Shown here piece after piece: positions 49,744 to 58,287 of a stretch of DNA of 64,000 bases. The notes under the pieces were generated by a model that was not told where the DNA came from, searched no databases, and worked only from the letters and a program-made list of their open reading frames with translations. The stretch is from Kroppenstedtia sanguinis. GTDB taxonomy: Bacteria > Bacillota > Bacilli > Thermoactinomycetales > DSM-45169. The stretch lies in NCBI RefSeq assembly GCF_050433445.1, contig NZ_JBNPXF010000016.1:6888-70887 (forward strand), written 5' to 3'. Both the position numbers and the translations under genes were made by a program. Within the stretch, counting starts at the first letter, position 1, and every line of letters starts with the position of its first letter.

Positions 49744-50316
49744 ATGAAAGGGCGCTGTTGGACGGAAGAAGAAGATCAGTTGTTGGCAGAAACAGTTCTT
49801 CGTTCGGTAAGAGAAGGCGGCAACCAACTGGATGCTTTTCAGGAGGTGGCCGAAAAGATTAAACGAACCCCAGGAGCCTGCGGCTTTCGATGGAATGCCG
49901 TCGTCAGGAAACGGGAAGCGGATGCCTTTCAGGAAGCTAAGAAAGAGCGGGTGGAAAACCAACTGAAACGGAAGCGCAAGCCTTCCATCTCTATAAATGA
50001 TGTGATTCGCCAATTAAAAGAATTTGAAGCGGAATATCTCTCCACCCGCACCAGGCTGTCTGAATTGGAGAAAAGACTGGCGGAAAAAGAGAAAAAACTG
50101 CAGGTAGCAGAGGCGGAACACAGTCGATTGACCGAAGAATGGGATGCCTTTGAGAGTTTCCAGAATGAAATTAAGGATCGGTACACCAGTTTGCTTCGCC
50201 TTTTCCAAACCGCACGCCATATGGAAGCGGCGGATCGCCAGGAGTCCCTGGGGGAAGGGACTGAAAACAAAGAAATCGGGACGGGAGTCGAGTCGAAGCT
50301 GGAGGCGGAATCATAA
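49744..50316 (+). CDS. RsfA-like prespore-type regulator (SANT/Myb-like HTH), copy 1
   Basis: 190 residues from ATG 49744 with AAAGGAGG upstream. N-terminal Myb/SANT-like domain: RCWTEEEDQLLAETVLRSVR EGGNQLDAF and RTPGACGFRWNAVVRKRE, as in RsfA and YlbO, sigma-F-dependent regulators of the Bacillus forespore. The middle and C-terminal parts are a long coiled coil (TRLSELEKRLAEKEKKLQVA). The end is polar and variable. A shorter paralogue follows 45 bases downstream, so they are probably one operon. Target genes may include the sporulation genes nearby, but this is not shown. Confidence 0.88.
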   Translation: MKGRCWTEEEDQLLAETVLRSVREGGNQLDAFQEVAEKIKRTPGACGFRWNAVVRKREADAFQEAKKERVENQLKRKRKPSISINDVIRQLKEFEAEYLSTRTRLSELEKRLAEKEKKLQVAEAEHSRLTEEWDAFESFQNEIKDRYTSLLRLFQTARHMEAADRQESLGEGTENKEIGTGVESKLEAES

Positions 50317-50361
50317 CATGGTTCCATAGAGGACGGCGGTCAGAGGAAAGAGGTGCTGAAT

Positions 50362-50766
50362 GTGTCCCGTCCCTGGAACCCCAAAGAAGACCGATTCCTT
50401 CTCTCCCTGGTGGATCAGGACAGACAGCGGGGGCTCACTCCCAGTCGGAGTTTCGCCCAAGCCGCGATGAAGTTGAAACGCAGTCCCCAAGCATGTGCCA
50501 TCCGATGGAAAGAATTAACCTTCCGTGATGAGGAGACGGTTACCGTCACAGCCGCTCGGACGGATCCTTCTCATCTGCGGGAGCGGATCAAACAATTGGA
50601 ACAGAAATTGGATACTAACCAAACCCAACTGGGGGAATTGATCAAAGAAAACCGTAGGATGCGGGAAGAGATGAAATTTTTTGAGGTGATGTTGCTAGAG
50701 GAATACCAATTGCTGATCAGCCTTTTGGAAAAGAAACAGAACAACGCCAGAATTCACCACTTTTGA
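50362..50766 (+). CDS. RsfA-like prespore-type regulator, copy 2 (short)
   Basis: 134 residues from GTG 50362 (AAAGAGGTG upstream). The same Myb/SANT-like head (SRPWNPKEDRFLLSLVDQDR, KLKRSPQACAIRWKEL) and a shorter coiled coil (HLRERIKQLEQKLDTNQTQL). It shares the layout but not close sequence with copy 1, so the duplication is old. The W in the second helix is conserved. Could form a heterodimer with copy 1 through the coiled coil. Confidence 0.85.
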   Translation: MSRPWNPKEDRFLLSLVDQDRQRGLTPSRSFAQAAMKLKRSPQACAIRWKELTFRDEETVTVTAARTDPSHLRERIKQLEQKLDTNQTQLGELIKENRRMREEMKFFEVMLLEEYQLLISLLEKKQNNARIHHF

Positions 50767-50830
50767 GATTCCCAAAGGCAAAAAAATAGGGTAAGATCAT
50801 GGTAGAGTTTTTAGCAGAGGAGTGGGACAC

Positions 50831-51178
50831 ATGGCGCAGTGGAAAGAGATTACAACATTGGAAGAATGGGAGCAGATCCAGCGCCAATCAGGGGAACATC
50901 CTGCTTTGGTCATGAAGCACAGTACTAGCTGTCCCATCAGTGCAGAGGCTTGGGAGGAATATCAGAGATTCGTCTCCACAGTGGCACCGGAAACCGTGGA
51001 ATATGTCATGGTTAAGGTGATTGAGTCCCGACCAGTTTCCAATCAGATCGCCGAGGATCTGGGTGTCCAACACAAATCACCTCAGGCCATTCTGGTAAAA
51101 GATGGGAAGGAAGTCTGGAATACATCCCACTGGCATATTACGATGGAGTCACTGGAAAATGCAATGCAGAACGTTTGA
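50831..51178 (+). CDS. Monothiol bacilliredoxin, BrxC/YtxJ family
   Basis: 115 residues from ATG 50831 with GAGGAGTGG upstream. Thioredoxin-like fold with the active site MKHSTSCPISAEA; the family removes bacillithiol from oxidised proteins in the cytosol. DLGVQHKSPQAILVKDGK carries the cis-Pro. A second Cys of the redox pair is absent, fitting a monothiol type. Its presence shows that this organism uses bacillithiol. A strong terminator follows. Confidence 0.92.
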   Translation: MAQWKEITTLEEWEQIQRQSGEHPALVMKHSTSCPISAEAWEEYQRFVSTVAPETVEYVMVKVIESRPVSNQIAEDLGVQHKSPQAILVKDGKEVWNTSHWHITMESLENAMQNV

Positions 51179-51189
51179 CATGATAGGAG

Positions 51190-51223
51190 CAGGCAATCCG
51201 ATACGGGGTTGCCTGTTTTTTTT
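51190..51223 (+). terminator. Terminator of the bacilliredoxin gene
   Basis: CAGGCAA / TTGCCTG, 12-base loop, then TTTTTTTT. Confidence 0.88.
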
Positions 51224-51280
51224 CCTCGGGCAAAGAGAAAACCCAATGTGAGATGTGTGAATGGTTATTAAAAATAGTTA

Positions 51281-51311
51281 AAAAAACAAAACCCCCGGTA
51301 ATAGCCGGGGG
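51281..51311 (-). terminator. Terminator of the first YjcZ-like gene
   Basis: CCCCCGG TAATAG CCGGGGG followed on the minus strand by TTTTGTTTTTTT. Confidence 0.88.
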
Positions 51312-51330
51312 CATTCCTATGGTGGGAGGA

Positions 51331-51429
51331 TTAGTATCCCCCCCAAATGCCAACCAGGGCAAAGATGGTGGCAATCACAAGCAGGAAGAGTAACAAGCGA
51401 CCGAGGCCAAATCCATACCCGTAGCTCAT
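51331..51429 (-). CDS. YjcZ-like sporulation micro-protein 1
   Basis: 32 residues: MSYGYGFGLGRLLLFLLVIA then TIFALVGIWGGY. A Gly/Tyr head, one membrane helix and an aromatic end, the layout of the YjcZ/YczN-type small sporulation proteins that are found in or around the spore. AAGGGGG precedes the ATG and a terminator follows. Too short for usual gene calling. A second, very similar gene lies 50 bases upstream on the same strand. Confidence 0.85.
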   Translation of the reverse strand: MSYGYGFGLGRLLLFLLVIATIFALVGIWGGY

Positions 51430-51478
51430 GGAAACACCCCCTTTCAATGGCAAAGACGTTCAGGGGGGTGATCTGGAA

Positions 51479-51583
51479 TCAGTAATATCCCCAGATGCCG
51501 ACCAGGGCGAAGATGGTGGCAATGACAAGCAGGAAAATCAGAAGACGGCCAAGGCCAAATCCGTAACCATAGGAACCGGACAT
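51479..51583 (-). CDS. YjcZ-like sporulation micro-protein 2
   Basis: 34 residues: MSGSYGYGFGLGRLLIFLLV then IATIFALVGIWGYY. Differs from protein 1 only by a few residues at each end and one Leu/Ile change, so this is a recent tandem duplication. AAAAGGGGGGAAAATCC lies upstream. Single membrane helix. Confidence 0.85.
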   Translation of the reverse strand: MSGSYGYGFGLGRLLIFLLVIATIFALVGIWGYY

Positions 51584-51747
51584 GGATTTTCCCCCCTTTT
51601 TTTGGTTTGGGAAACGGTGAGGCTGGATGAGCCCGCCGTTTTATGAGAAAGGGATGATTCCCTTTTCTCCCGATCTGTGGATCCGACAGCGTCGGAGCTT
51701 GGTTTCTCCTGGGGTTACAGCCCAACCCAGGCGAAGAGAGTCTTAAA

Positions 51748-51807
51748 TCACTCATAATACAGGAGCAATCGACCCAACCCGAAGCCCGAGTATTTGCCGG
51801 ATAGGAT
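51748..51807 (-). pseudogene. Possible third YjcZ-like remnant without membrane helix
   Basis: After GGAGG the minus frame reads (ATC)LSGKYSGFGLGRLLLYYE and stops; the FGLGRLLL core is that of the two neighbours. The would-be start codon is ATC and the helix is missing. Confidence 0.4.
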
Positions 51808-51897
51808 GGCGCTGTTCCCTCCTTTTCTCTTTTCTGCTACAAGCTATGCACTTATCCGGCGATGTGTACAGGCGGATATCCCGGGGAATCAGTTTTT

Positions 51898-52053
51898 TTA
51901 AAAGGCACCCACAAACCAGAAAATGACCGGGATCACGAGAAGGAACAAAAATAGGCGTTGGAGGATTCCCCCTCCACGGTAGCCGGCGCCGTAGTAACCT
52001 TCATAGTTATATCCATAGACGGGTCCGTAAGAATAGCCGCCGGGATCATACAT
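51898..52053 (-). CDS. Small Gly/Tyr-rich membrane protein, spore-type
   Basis: About 51 residues: a head MYDPGGYSYGPVYGYNYEGY and then YGAGYRGGGILQRLFLFLLV followed by IPVIFWFVGAF. The tyrosine-glycine head and single C-terminal helix resemble small coat or YjcZ-like proteins, but it is not a close relative of the two genes downstream. GGAGGAG precedes the ATG. Probably made during sporulation (inference from neighbours). Confidence 0.75.
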   Translation of the reverse strand: MYDPGGYSYGPVYGYNYEGYYGAGYRGGGILQRLFLFLLVIPVIFWFVGAF

Positions 52054-52251
52054 GGAATACTCCTCCTTTCCATTAAAACCCCACTAGGAGTTGTACTGTC
52101 AGCTTATTCAATACAGGTGACAACCGTTTCGGCATCTGAAGAATTTCCGGGACTGTGAACGCCCAAATCATCGGGATTTAGACAAACACCCGCCCCCTGT
52201 TCCTCCCATCGGCATATGGTGAATAGATCACGGATTAGCGGAGGGATAGCA

Positions 52252-52536
52252 ATGCCGGGCAAAGGTCCTTCTACCAAAGAGATGGCCCAGCTGATCAATA
52301 ATGTGATGGGTCATAACGTCTTGACAGAGCAACAGTTGAAACAGATCCTGCAAGGAGCCAAACGAGTTCACGAGCGGGGGGGAATGCCTGCAGTTCTGGA
52401 CTATCTTATGAAGGTGACTCAAGTGGATGTAGATCGGGGAGAACTGGAACAGTTCGCCGACAGTATCCAGAAAAACCCTCAGATGGGGATGGACATTTTG
52501 CAAGGGAAGCGAAAGACGCCCCGTAAAAAAAGATGA
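52252..52536 (+). CDS. Conserved-looking small protein of unknown function
   Basis: 94 residues from ATG 52252 with GCGGAGGGATAGC upstream; the frame is open to 52216 without a ribosome site. Helical: STKEMAQLINNVMGHNVLTE, QQLKQILQGAKRVHERGG, ELEQFADSIQKNPQMGMDIL. Very basic end (GKRKTPRKKR). It lies in the sporulation cluster. No family recognised; the basic tail would fit DNA or RNA binding. Confidence 0.65.
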   Translation: MPGKGPSTKEMAQLINNVMGHNVLTEQQLKQILQGAKRVHERGGMPAVLDYLMKVTQVDVDRGELEQFADSIQKNPQMGMDILQGKRKTPRKKR

Positions 52537-52548
52537 GAACAGTCTGCG

Positions 52549-52578
52549 GCCTGTCGGAGAAACGGCAGGTCTTTTTAT
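52549..52578 (+). terminator. Terminator after the 94-residue protein gene
   Basis: GGCCTGTCG GAGAAA CGGCAGGTC with one mismatch, then TTTTTATG. Confidence 0.8.
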
Positions 52579-52646
52579 GAACCATCAATAATCGATCCTA
52601 AATTGACTCATACTATTCCAGAATCCAGGGGAAGGCAGGGAGGATC

Positions 52647-52874
52647 ATGGAACAGTTGACGCAAATGGAACTACTGCATCTGCAGGATCTGATGGAAGCG
52701 GAAGCATTAGCTGTCCGCAAGTGTGAGCTGTATGAACAGAAATGTAAGAGTGATGAACTGAAAAACTGGTTTCAGGACGCGGCCCAACTGCATCGGGATC
52801 ACGTCGGGCAGATGTTGACACAGCTTCGCAACCATGACGGGCGAGAACGGGAAGATCTGCCTCCTGTTCACTAG
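52647..52874 (+). CDS. Small CotF-like spore coat protein
   Basis: 75 residues, GGGAGGATC before the ATG. MEQLTQMELLHLQDLMEAEA and the following KCELYEQKCKSDELKNWFQD AAQLHRDHVGQML show the ferritin-like two-helix pattern of the CotF coat family (family also includes YraD/YraF-type proteins). Cys pair at CELYEQKC. Followed 120 bases later by a longer CotF-like gene, so these form a coat pair. Confidence 0.8.
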   Translation: MEQLTQMELLHLQDLMEAEALAVRKCELYEQKCKSDELKNWFQDAAQLHRDHVGQMLTQLRNHDGREREDLPPVH

Positions 52875-52992
52875 GATGAGGCAGGTCCATTTAAGTGTTT
52901 AAGGAAAGAGGGATTAAATCGTCATAACAACGATTTTAGACCCCTCAACGAATAGGTTGGGGGGGCTTTACCTCAGGGAGGAAGGGATAGAA

Positions 52993-53292
52993 ATGGAATT
53001 ATTGGAACGGGAAATGGCACAAGATCTGTTGATAATGGAAAAACACCTGATCCAGGAAATCACCCATATGGAAATTCATTGTGCTCATCAAACGCTGCGG
53101 AAAGCCATGCATCGAGTGCACACTGATACAGAGGAATTGCACATGCGCCTGTTTCAAACTATGCACAAAAAGGGATGGGTCCAAACGGCTACCGCCGGGC
53201 AGCAGGAGATTGAAAGCACCCTCCTACATTGGGAACAACAGCCACTGAAGCGAACAGAGTTGGATGGGAACCAGCATGAACAGAGCCATTGA
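52993..53292 (+). CDS. CotF-family spore coat protein
   Basis: 99 residues from ATG 52993 (GGAGGAAGGG upstream); upstream open frame rejected. MELLEREMAQDLLIMEKHLI and HCAHQTLRKAMHRVHTDTEE, LHMRLFQTMHKKGWVQTATA are the CotF helix pattern, with the usual KGW before the last part. Spore coat or forespore surface location is expected. It overlaps closely with the next enzyme gene and may be in the same operon. Confidence 0.85.
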   Translation: MELLEREMAQDLLIMEKHLIQEITHMEIHCAHQTLRKAMHRVHTDTEELHMRLFQTMHKKGWVQTATAGQQEIESTLLHWEQQPLKRTELDGNQHEQSH

Positions 53293-53325
53293 TACATGGA
53301 CAGTCCGGCGGGAGGAGGGAGACAT

Positions 53326-54753
53326 ATGCTGTCCTGGTTGATGAAGCGACTCACTAATGGGGTGGTCGATTCTGTATTGGATCGGGTTATCCAGGATCCT
53401 TATACAGAGAATCTGTTCTCTTTTGTCACCATTGCGCAAAAACTGACCCCGCGGGCCATTGTGGAGGCGACCATGCGGGCGGAGTCGGGCAAGCCTATTG
53501 AACGTCCCTTGGGCAGTCCGGTGATTCGCTCTCCCTGGGATCAACTCACATTTAATCCGGTACATTTGTATCGGATGCCTACAGCGGACGGGGTCGGCAT
53601 CCATACCGGTACCACCATCGGCCCTCGGGCAACCAAGCCACTAAAGCTGGAGATTCCCATCTTGATCTCTGGGATGTCCTATGGAGGCGCGTTGGGATTG
53701 AAGGCCAAGCTGGGATTGGCGCGAGGGGCCAGCCTGGCAGGGACAGCCACCAATTCCGGGGAGGCTCCCTTGGTTCCGGAAGAGCGTCGGGAAGCCAAAT
53801 ATTTTATCGGCCAGTACAATCGAGGGGGTTGGATGAACGATCCTGAATCTTTGCGTCAACTGGATGCCATTGAAATCCAGTTGGGCCAGGGAGCTCAGGC
53901 GGCAGCGCCGATGGGAAGTTCCTCCTGGCAGTTGGACGAGCCTTTTCGCAAGCGTTTTGGTATCCGCGATGGAGAGGGTGCTCCCATCCACACCCGATTG
54001 GAGGGGGTGGACCATCCGTCGGACTTTCCACCTCTGGTACGGTCTCTGCGGGAAACCTACGGGGTGCCGGTGGGGTTGAAAACTTGTGCCAGTCACTACC
54101 TGGAGCAGGAGATCGACATCGCACTGGATGGGGGGATCGACTATATTGTGGTGGATGGGGCGGAGGCAGGCACTCATGGCGGCCCAACTATTCTCCAGGA
54201 CGATGTGGGCCTGCCCACTCTGTTCGCCCTGAGCAGGACGATTCGTCACCTGGAGAGACGAGGGGTGAAACGGGAGGTTTCCGTCATCGCCGCTGGCGGC
54301 CTGACCACGCCGGGTCATTTTCTCAAAGCGATGGCCCTGGGAGCGGATGCAGTCTATATCGGATCGATCGCACTGGTGGGAATGCTCCACACCCAGTTCA
54401 ATCTGGCTTCTCCCTTGGAACCACCGGTTCAAGTCCTCTTATACCAAGGCAAGTTCAAAGAAGACTTCAATGTGGAACAAGGCGCTGAACATCTGGCCAA
54501 ATTTCTCAAATCCTGTGTGGAGGAGATGAAAATGGTCGCCTACGCCCTGGGAAAATCCGATCTCATGCAGATCGACAGGCAGGATCTGGTCTCCCTAGAC
54601 AGGGAACTGGCCCGGCTCCTGGATGTGGATTACGCAGCTCATCCCCGGTCGGAACAACATCTCGCCTGGACAGAGGAAGGGAACCCCTGGGATTTTACAA
54701 AGGTTTCCAACCCGGCTGAGACCAGCGAAAACGCCCCGCCCCCCTACCATTGA
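53326..54753 (+). CDS. FMN-binding glutamate synthase family protein (YerD-like)
   Basis: 475 residues from ATG 53326 with GGAGGGAGACAT upstream. It matches the FMN/TIM-barrel central domain of glutamate synthase large subunit: LEIPILISGMSYGGALGLKA, GTATNSGEAPLVPEERREAK, DAIEIQLGQGAQAAAPM, YIVVDGAEAGTHGGPTILQD and TPGHFLKAMALGADAVYIGS. The glutaminase domain and the Cys cluster for Fe-S (CxxxxxCxxxxxC) are not seen. Such stand-alone proteins are common in Bacilli (YerD) and archaea; the reaction is unproven. A membrane-like or coat-related role is only suggested by its neighbours. Confidence 0.92.
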   Translation: MLSWLMKRLTNGVVDSVLDRVIQDPYTENLFSFVTIAQKLTPRAIVEATMRAESGKPIERPLGSPVIRSPWDQLTFNPVHLYRMPTADGVGIHTGTTIGPRATKPLKLEIPILISGMSYGGALGLKAKLGLARGASLAGTATNSGEAPLVPEERREAKYFIGQYNRGGWMNDPESLRQLDAIEIQLGQGAQAAAPMGSSSWQLDEPFRKRFGIRDGEGAPIHTRLEGVDHPSDFPPLVRSLRETYGVPVGLKTCASHYLEQEIDIALDGGIDYIVVDGAEAGTHGGPTILQDDVGLPTLFALSRTIRHLERRGVKREVSVIAAGGLTTPGHFLKAMALGADAVYIGSIALVGMLHTQFNLASPLEPPVQVLLYQGKFKEDFNVEQGAEHLAKFLKSCVEEMKMVAYALGKSDLMQIDRQDLVSLDRELARLLDVDYAAHPRSEQHLAWTEEGNPWDFTKVSNPAETSENAPPPYH

Positions 54754-54770
54754 CTGGTAAGGGCCCAAAA

Positions 54771-54803
54771 ACCCCCCCTCTCCTGATGATGGAGAGGGGG
54801 GGC
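54771..54803 (+). terminator. Terminator of the glutamate-synthase-like gene
   Basis: Perfect 12-bp CCCCCCCTCTCC / GGAGAGGGGGGG hairpin with a 7-base loop; weak T-run after it. It also marks the ancestral end of the opposing phosphotransferase gene. Confidence 0.75.
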
Positions 54804-54809
54804 CTCTGG

Positions 54810-56169
54810 TCAGCCGATATTAGCCGTTAGTTGGTTCAACTCCGTAAGAAATTGCATGAGTCGTTGCCGGATGATCGAAGGGTCTCCCATTCGCAGGCGC
54901 GTCTGTCGAGAGATATCTCCTGCCAGGCGTGTTGATTAGCCATATTTTGGGTGGGGAGATCGTGTTCTACCACGCTCCGGTTGCCATCCAGCAAGGAAGT
55001 GAAAACTGGCCGCTCCAAATCTTCCGATCGGGCAGGGGCAAAGCCTTACGGAAGCAACACAGGGAAGAGGTTGCCCCTAAGCGCCCTCCCTCCAGATTCT
55101 CCGCTAGGTAGGATGGCAAAGGTCGCTTTGGCAGCACACGACTCCCTTCCGCCGCCCATTTTCTGGTTAATCAACAGCCCTGATCTCCTGCTAAGATCCG
55201 CCAGTGGGTCGTGATCTCATCGAAAAGCCATAGGAGATGTTCCAGAAAAATGGAGTGAAGAAGTGATTCAGATCCGTTGGTATAGCCCTGGAGAAAGCCT
55301 TCAGCAATAGCATTGAGGGTGTCTATCTTCCAATGGGTGGCGTGCCGCTCATAACGGGGAGTGTTCAGATAGGCAGGCAACAGTAAAGTGTAGCAGTGGT
55401 AAAAGAATGCGGCATAACGGGTTCCGTCATCCAGTCGCGGGACCGGGTCGATGATCCCGGTCAATTTGCCGCCCCTTCCCATCCAGTTTTCCGGAGTGAG
55501 ATCTCGGTTTACCAGAGAAATTCGATCCCATCGGCGGGAGGAAAGAGCCTGCTCCAGAGCTTTTTCCACCTGGGGTTGGTTAAGAGGCAGATCTGAGGCG
55601 GCCAGCATTTCGAAGGAACGGAGCGTTCCCTCATTTTCTTCTTCCAGAATCAGCGCCAGTGGACGGAGATCTTCCCCGATCAGCTGAGTCCCTTTTGGGA
55701 TCAGTTCTCCCCATCCATCCAATTCCGGCTTCTGCTTGTGGAGTTGACGGTAGAATTTACCCAGATCCTGGCCGAGATCCAGCGCTTCTTCTGTACAGAG
55801 ATGCTGGATGGAGACGGTCTCACCCAGATCACTCTCCATTGTAAAGGAATTGTCCGGATCGACCTGATAGTGATAGCGGGTGGGACAAATCCCAGGGCGA
55901 CATCGGTTGGCAACGCGGTAGAAGTGGGCGACCGATTCGTATTCAGCTCTCCACTTTTTCGCATCATAAGGCACTTGCTCCCCGTAGGCGCTCTTCTTTT
56001 TCAGGCGAACCACCAAGGATTCAGCATTGGGAAGCGCGATCCGGTAAGCTCGGTGCCAGGCCCCCTCTGCCAGTAACTGGAACTGGAAACCTGTTGTGAT
56101 GGGGACGCTACTGAAACGGAGTGCAGCTCGGATGCGCTCTTCCACTGTCATATTTTTGTGACCCATCAC
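54810..56169 (-). pseudogene. Aminoglycoside-phosphotransferase-like gene, 3' end interrupted by a MITE
   Basis: The current frame (55171-56169) codes for about 332 residues and stops inside MITE copy I with GDQGC. Joining across the element gives HWRILAGDISRQTRLRMG followed by DPSIIRQRLMQFLTELNQLT and a TGA at 54810, so the last 35 or so residues were cut off. Kinase motifs: VVRLKKKSAYG (Lys), the catalytic LVNRDLTPENWMG and LTGIIDPVPR in place of the usual DFG-like loop. The catalytic core is intact, and the gene may still work with a changed tail. Family members phosphorylate drugs or small metabolites. It follows the alcohol dehydrogenase gene directly on the minus strand. Confidence 0.88.
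54924..55182. mobile_element. MITE copy I (259 bp) inside the phosphotransferase gene
   Basis: Starts CAGGCGTGTTGATTAGCC, ends GGTTAATCAACAGCCCTG; exact 9-bp duplications ATCTCCTGC at 54915-54923 and 55183-55191. Confidence 0.96.
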
Positions 56170-57333
56170 TCACAGAGAGTGGCGCAAAATGGATAGGACA
56201 TCATGGCGCTCCAATCGTTTCACACGACCGAAGGACCCTCTGGCCATGGCCCGATCCGCCATTAGGTCTAAACGGCTGTCATCGATGTCATAATCGGCCA
56301 GACGGGATGGAGCCCCTAGATCCGACCAGAAACGACGCAAGCCATCGATCCCTTCCAATGCCACCTCTTTTTTGGACTTACCGACAGGGTCCACATCAAA
56401 CACCCGAACCGCTAACTGGTAGCAACGATCCACGTTTTCATCCAGGGTATGCTTCATCCAATGAGGAAAGAGGATCGCCAGCCCCCCACCGTGAGGGATA
56501 TCGTAGACTGCGGAGACGGCATGTTCGATATTATGGGTGGCCCAATCCCCTGACGTTCCCATCGATAACATCTGGTTCAAGGCGATGGTGCCACAATAGA
56601 GGATGGTTTCCCGGTGTGGATAACTGTGCAGATCCTCCAGCAGTTTGGGAGCGGTCTCCATCACCGTCTGCAAGACGGATTCACACATCCGATCTTGAAG
56701 AGGGGTATGGGGAGTCACATGAAAATACTGTTCAAACACATGGGACATCATGTCTACGATTCCGTAGAGGGTCTGGTCTCGGGGAACCGAGAAGGTGTGG
56801 ACGGGATCTAGGATGGAGAATTGCGGAAAGGTGTAGGGACTTCCCCAACTACACTTCTCCTGTGTTTCCCAATTGGTGATGACAGAGCCGGAGTTCATTT
56901 CCGATCCGGTGGCAGCCAGAGTGAGCACTGTCCCAAAAGGAAGGGCACCGGTCGCCTGAGTCTTCCGGGTGATAATGTCCCAGATGTCTGCCTCCGAGGT
57001 GGCCCCGGCAGCAATCGCCTTCGTACAGTCGATCACACTGCCGCCACCGACAGCCAGAAGAAACTGTATCTGTTCCCGTCGGCAGATTTCGATTCCCTTG
57101 CGCACGGTGGTCAAACGGGGATTGGGTTCCACTCCTGGCAACTCAAATACCGTGGCATCCAGCTCATGGAGTTCGTTTATAACTTCCTCATACAGGCCGT
57201 TTCGTCGAATGCTGCCTCCGCCGTAAACCAACAGGACTTTTTTTCCATAACGGGGCAATTCCTGTTGCAACTGTTCCAATTGCCCCTTTCCAAAATGAAG
57301 ACGGGTCGGATTGTGAAAGGTGAAGGGTTGCAT
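56170..57333 (-). CDS. Iron-containing alcohol dehydrogenase (butanol dehydrogenase type)
   Basis: 387 residues from ATG 57333 (MQPFTFHNPTRLHFGKGQLE) with AAAGGAG upstream; the open frame runs back into MITE copy J without start logic. Group III dehydrogenase: VLLVYGGGSIRRNGLY and FLLAVGGGSVIDCTKAIAAG for NAD(P), and the iron ligands in TLYGIVDMMSHVFEQYF and IPHGGGLAILFPHWMKH. Resembles BdhA/YugJ. It reduces aldehydes or oxidises alcohols in the cytosol. The phosphotransferase gene starts right at its stop. Confidence 0.95.
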   Translation of the reverse strand: MQPFTFHNPTRLHFGKGQLEQLQQELPRYGKKVLLVYGGGSIRRNGLYEEVINELHELDATVFELPGVEPNPRLTTVRKGIEICRREQIQFLLAVGGGSVIDCTKAIAAGATSEADIWDIITRKTQATGALPFGTVLTLAATGSEMNSGSVITNWETQEKCSWGSPYTFPQFSILDPVHTFSVPRDQTLYGIVDMMSHVFEQYFHVTPHTPLQDRMCESVLQTVMETAPKLLEDLHSYPHRETILYCGTIALNQMLSMGTSGDWATHNIEHAVSAVYDIPHGGGLAILFPHWMKHTLDENVDRCYQLAVRVFDVDPVGKSKKEVALEGIDGLRRFWSDLGAPSRLADYDIDDSRLDLMADRAMARGSFGRVKRLERHDVLSILRHSL

Positions 57334-57382
57334 GAAATCCATCTCCTTTAAACCGGTGAATTTCCGGATAATGATCTGGAAC

Positions 57383-57695
57383 CAGGGCTGTTGATTAACC
57401 AGAATATAGGTGTTAGAAGGGAGTCGTGTGCTGCCCAAGCGACCGCTATTCTACCCAAGGCAGAAGTCTTACGAGAGGGTGACTAGTGCTCCTTAGGGCA
57501 ACTTTGATCTTGTTTTTCAGCAAGGCGGAGGCAGGCGGCTCCGATCTCTTGCAAAGAGCGCAAAGGCGAATCAAATCCCCACCATCCTTACCTTTCTGTG
57601 ATTTTCCACACAATGTTTCTCTGAGGGGGCACTAGGAGCATGGTGAAAAAGCCTCCATACCCAATCATGCCTGGGTCGGTTAATCAACACGCCTG
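57383..57695. mobile_element. MITE copy J (313 bp)
   Basis: Starts CAGGGCTGTTGATTAACC, ends GGTTAATCAACACGCCTG; exact 9-bp duplications ATCTGGAAC at 57374-57382 and 57696-57704. Its right half has a different body (TCTTGTTTTTCAGCAAGG, GCGAATCAAATCCCCACC) that recurs in reverse at about 61340-61505. It lies in the promoter region of the dehydrogenase gene. Confidence 0.95.
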
Positions 57696-57756
57696 ATCTG
57701 GAACGATTCCTATTTTACCCGATTTGGCTTGGGCGAACATCCAGGCCAAACTTTCC

Positions 57757-58287
57757 TCACCCCAAAAGGAGCGCCACCCCTTTTCCCAAGGAGTGAGCGA
57801 AGAGGGAGACAAGCGCAATCAGGGGAATCGCCAACCACAAGGTGGTGTTCAATTGTTTCGGGTGAAGGGCTCCTCTCTGTACTGCCCTTTTCAAAAACCA
57901 GAAGCAGTAAGGAAGATTGAGCAGAAGGGCGGTGACCAGGCCAGGTTGGTAGTGAAGGGTGATCAGGGAGAGTAGGATGTGGCCGATGGCATTGATGAAT
58001 AATACCCCGGCAATGAAATGAAGAATCAGCACATCTGTTTCTCTTTGTCGGATACAAGCGGAGTAAGCCACCCACCAGACGAGCAGGGTGATCGAGGTGG
58101 TGGCGACTGCCATCTGGGGGATACTCGGAGGAAAGAGGAAGGAGAGCGCAGAAAGAGAATTGAAAAGCGCATCAGGTACAACGGCCTCCTCGATCCAAAA
58201 TGTCTCCTCCAAGTTGTGAAGCGTGACCAGAATAGGGATCATCCACAGAAAGGTCGTCTCTGCCAATCGATTGCAACCAGCGACCAT
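57757..58287 (-). CDS. HXXEE domain membrane protein
   Basis: 176 residues, five hydrophobic helices. The diagnostic TLHNLEETFW at about residue 23 carries the H-x-x-E-E motif; the His in LILHFIAGVLFINAIGHILL and the NLPYCFW segment are also typical of this DUF. Function unknown, suspected to be a membrane enzyme because of the conserved His and Glu. It precedes MITE J and the dehydrogenase on the minus strand. The gap 58288-58592 upstream has no gene that I recognise. Confidence 0.88.
   Translation of the reverse strand: MVAGCNRLAETTFLWMIPILVTLHNLEETFWIEEAVVPDALFNSLSALSFLFPPSIPQMAVATTSITLLVWWVAYSACIRQRETDVLILHFIAGVLFINAIGHILLSLITLHYQPGLVTALLLNLPYCFWFLKRAVQRGALHPKQLNTTLWLAIPLIALVSLFAHSLGKGVALLLG

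Noticed and set aside
53641..54432. Long minus-strand frame of 263 codons opposite the glutamate-synthase-like gene
   Set aside because: Shadow of a strongly biased GC-rich gene; no conserved motifs or ribosome site.
57383..57438. Extended N-terminus of the alcohol dehydrogenase running into MITE copy J
   Set aside because: Family alignment from memory and the Shine-Dalgarno both place the start at 57333.
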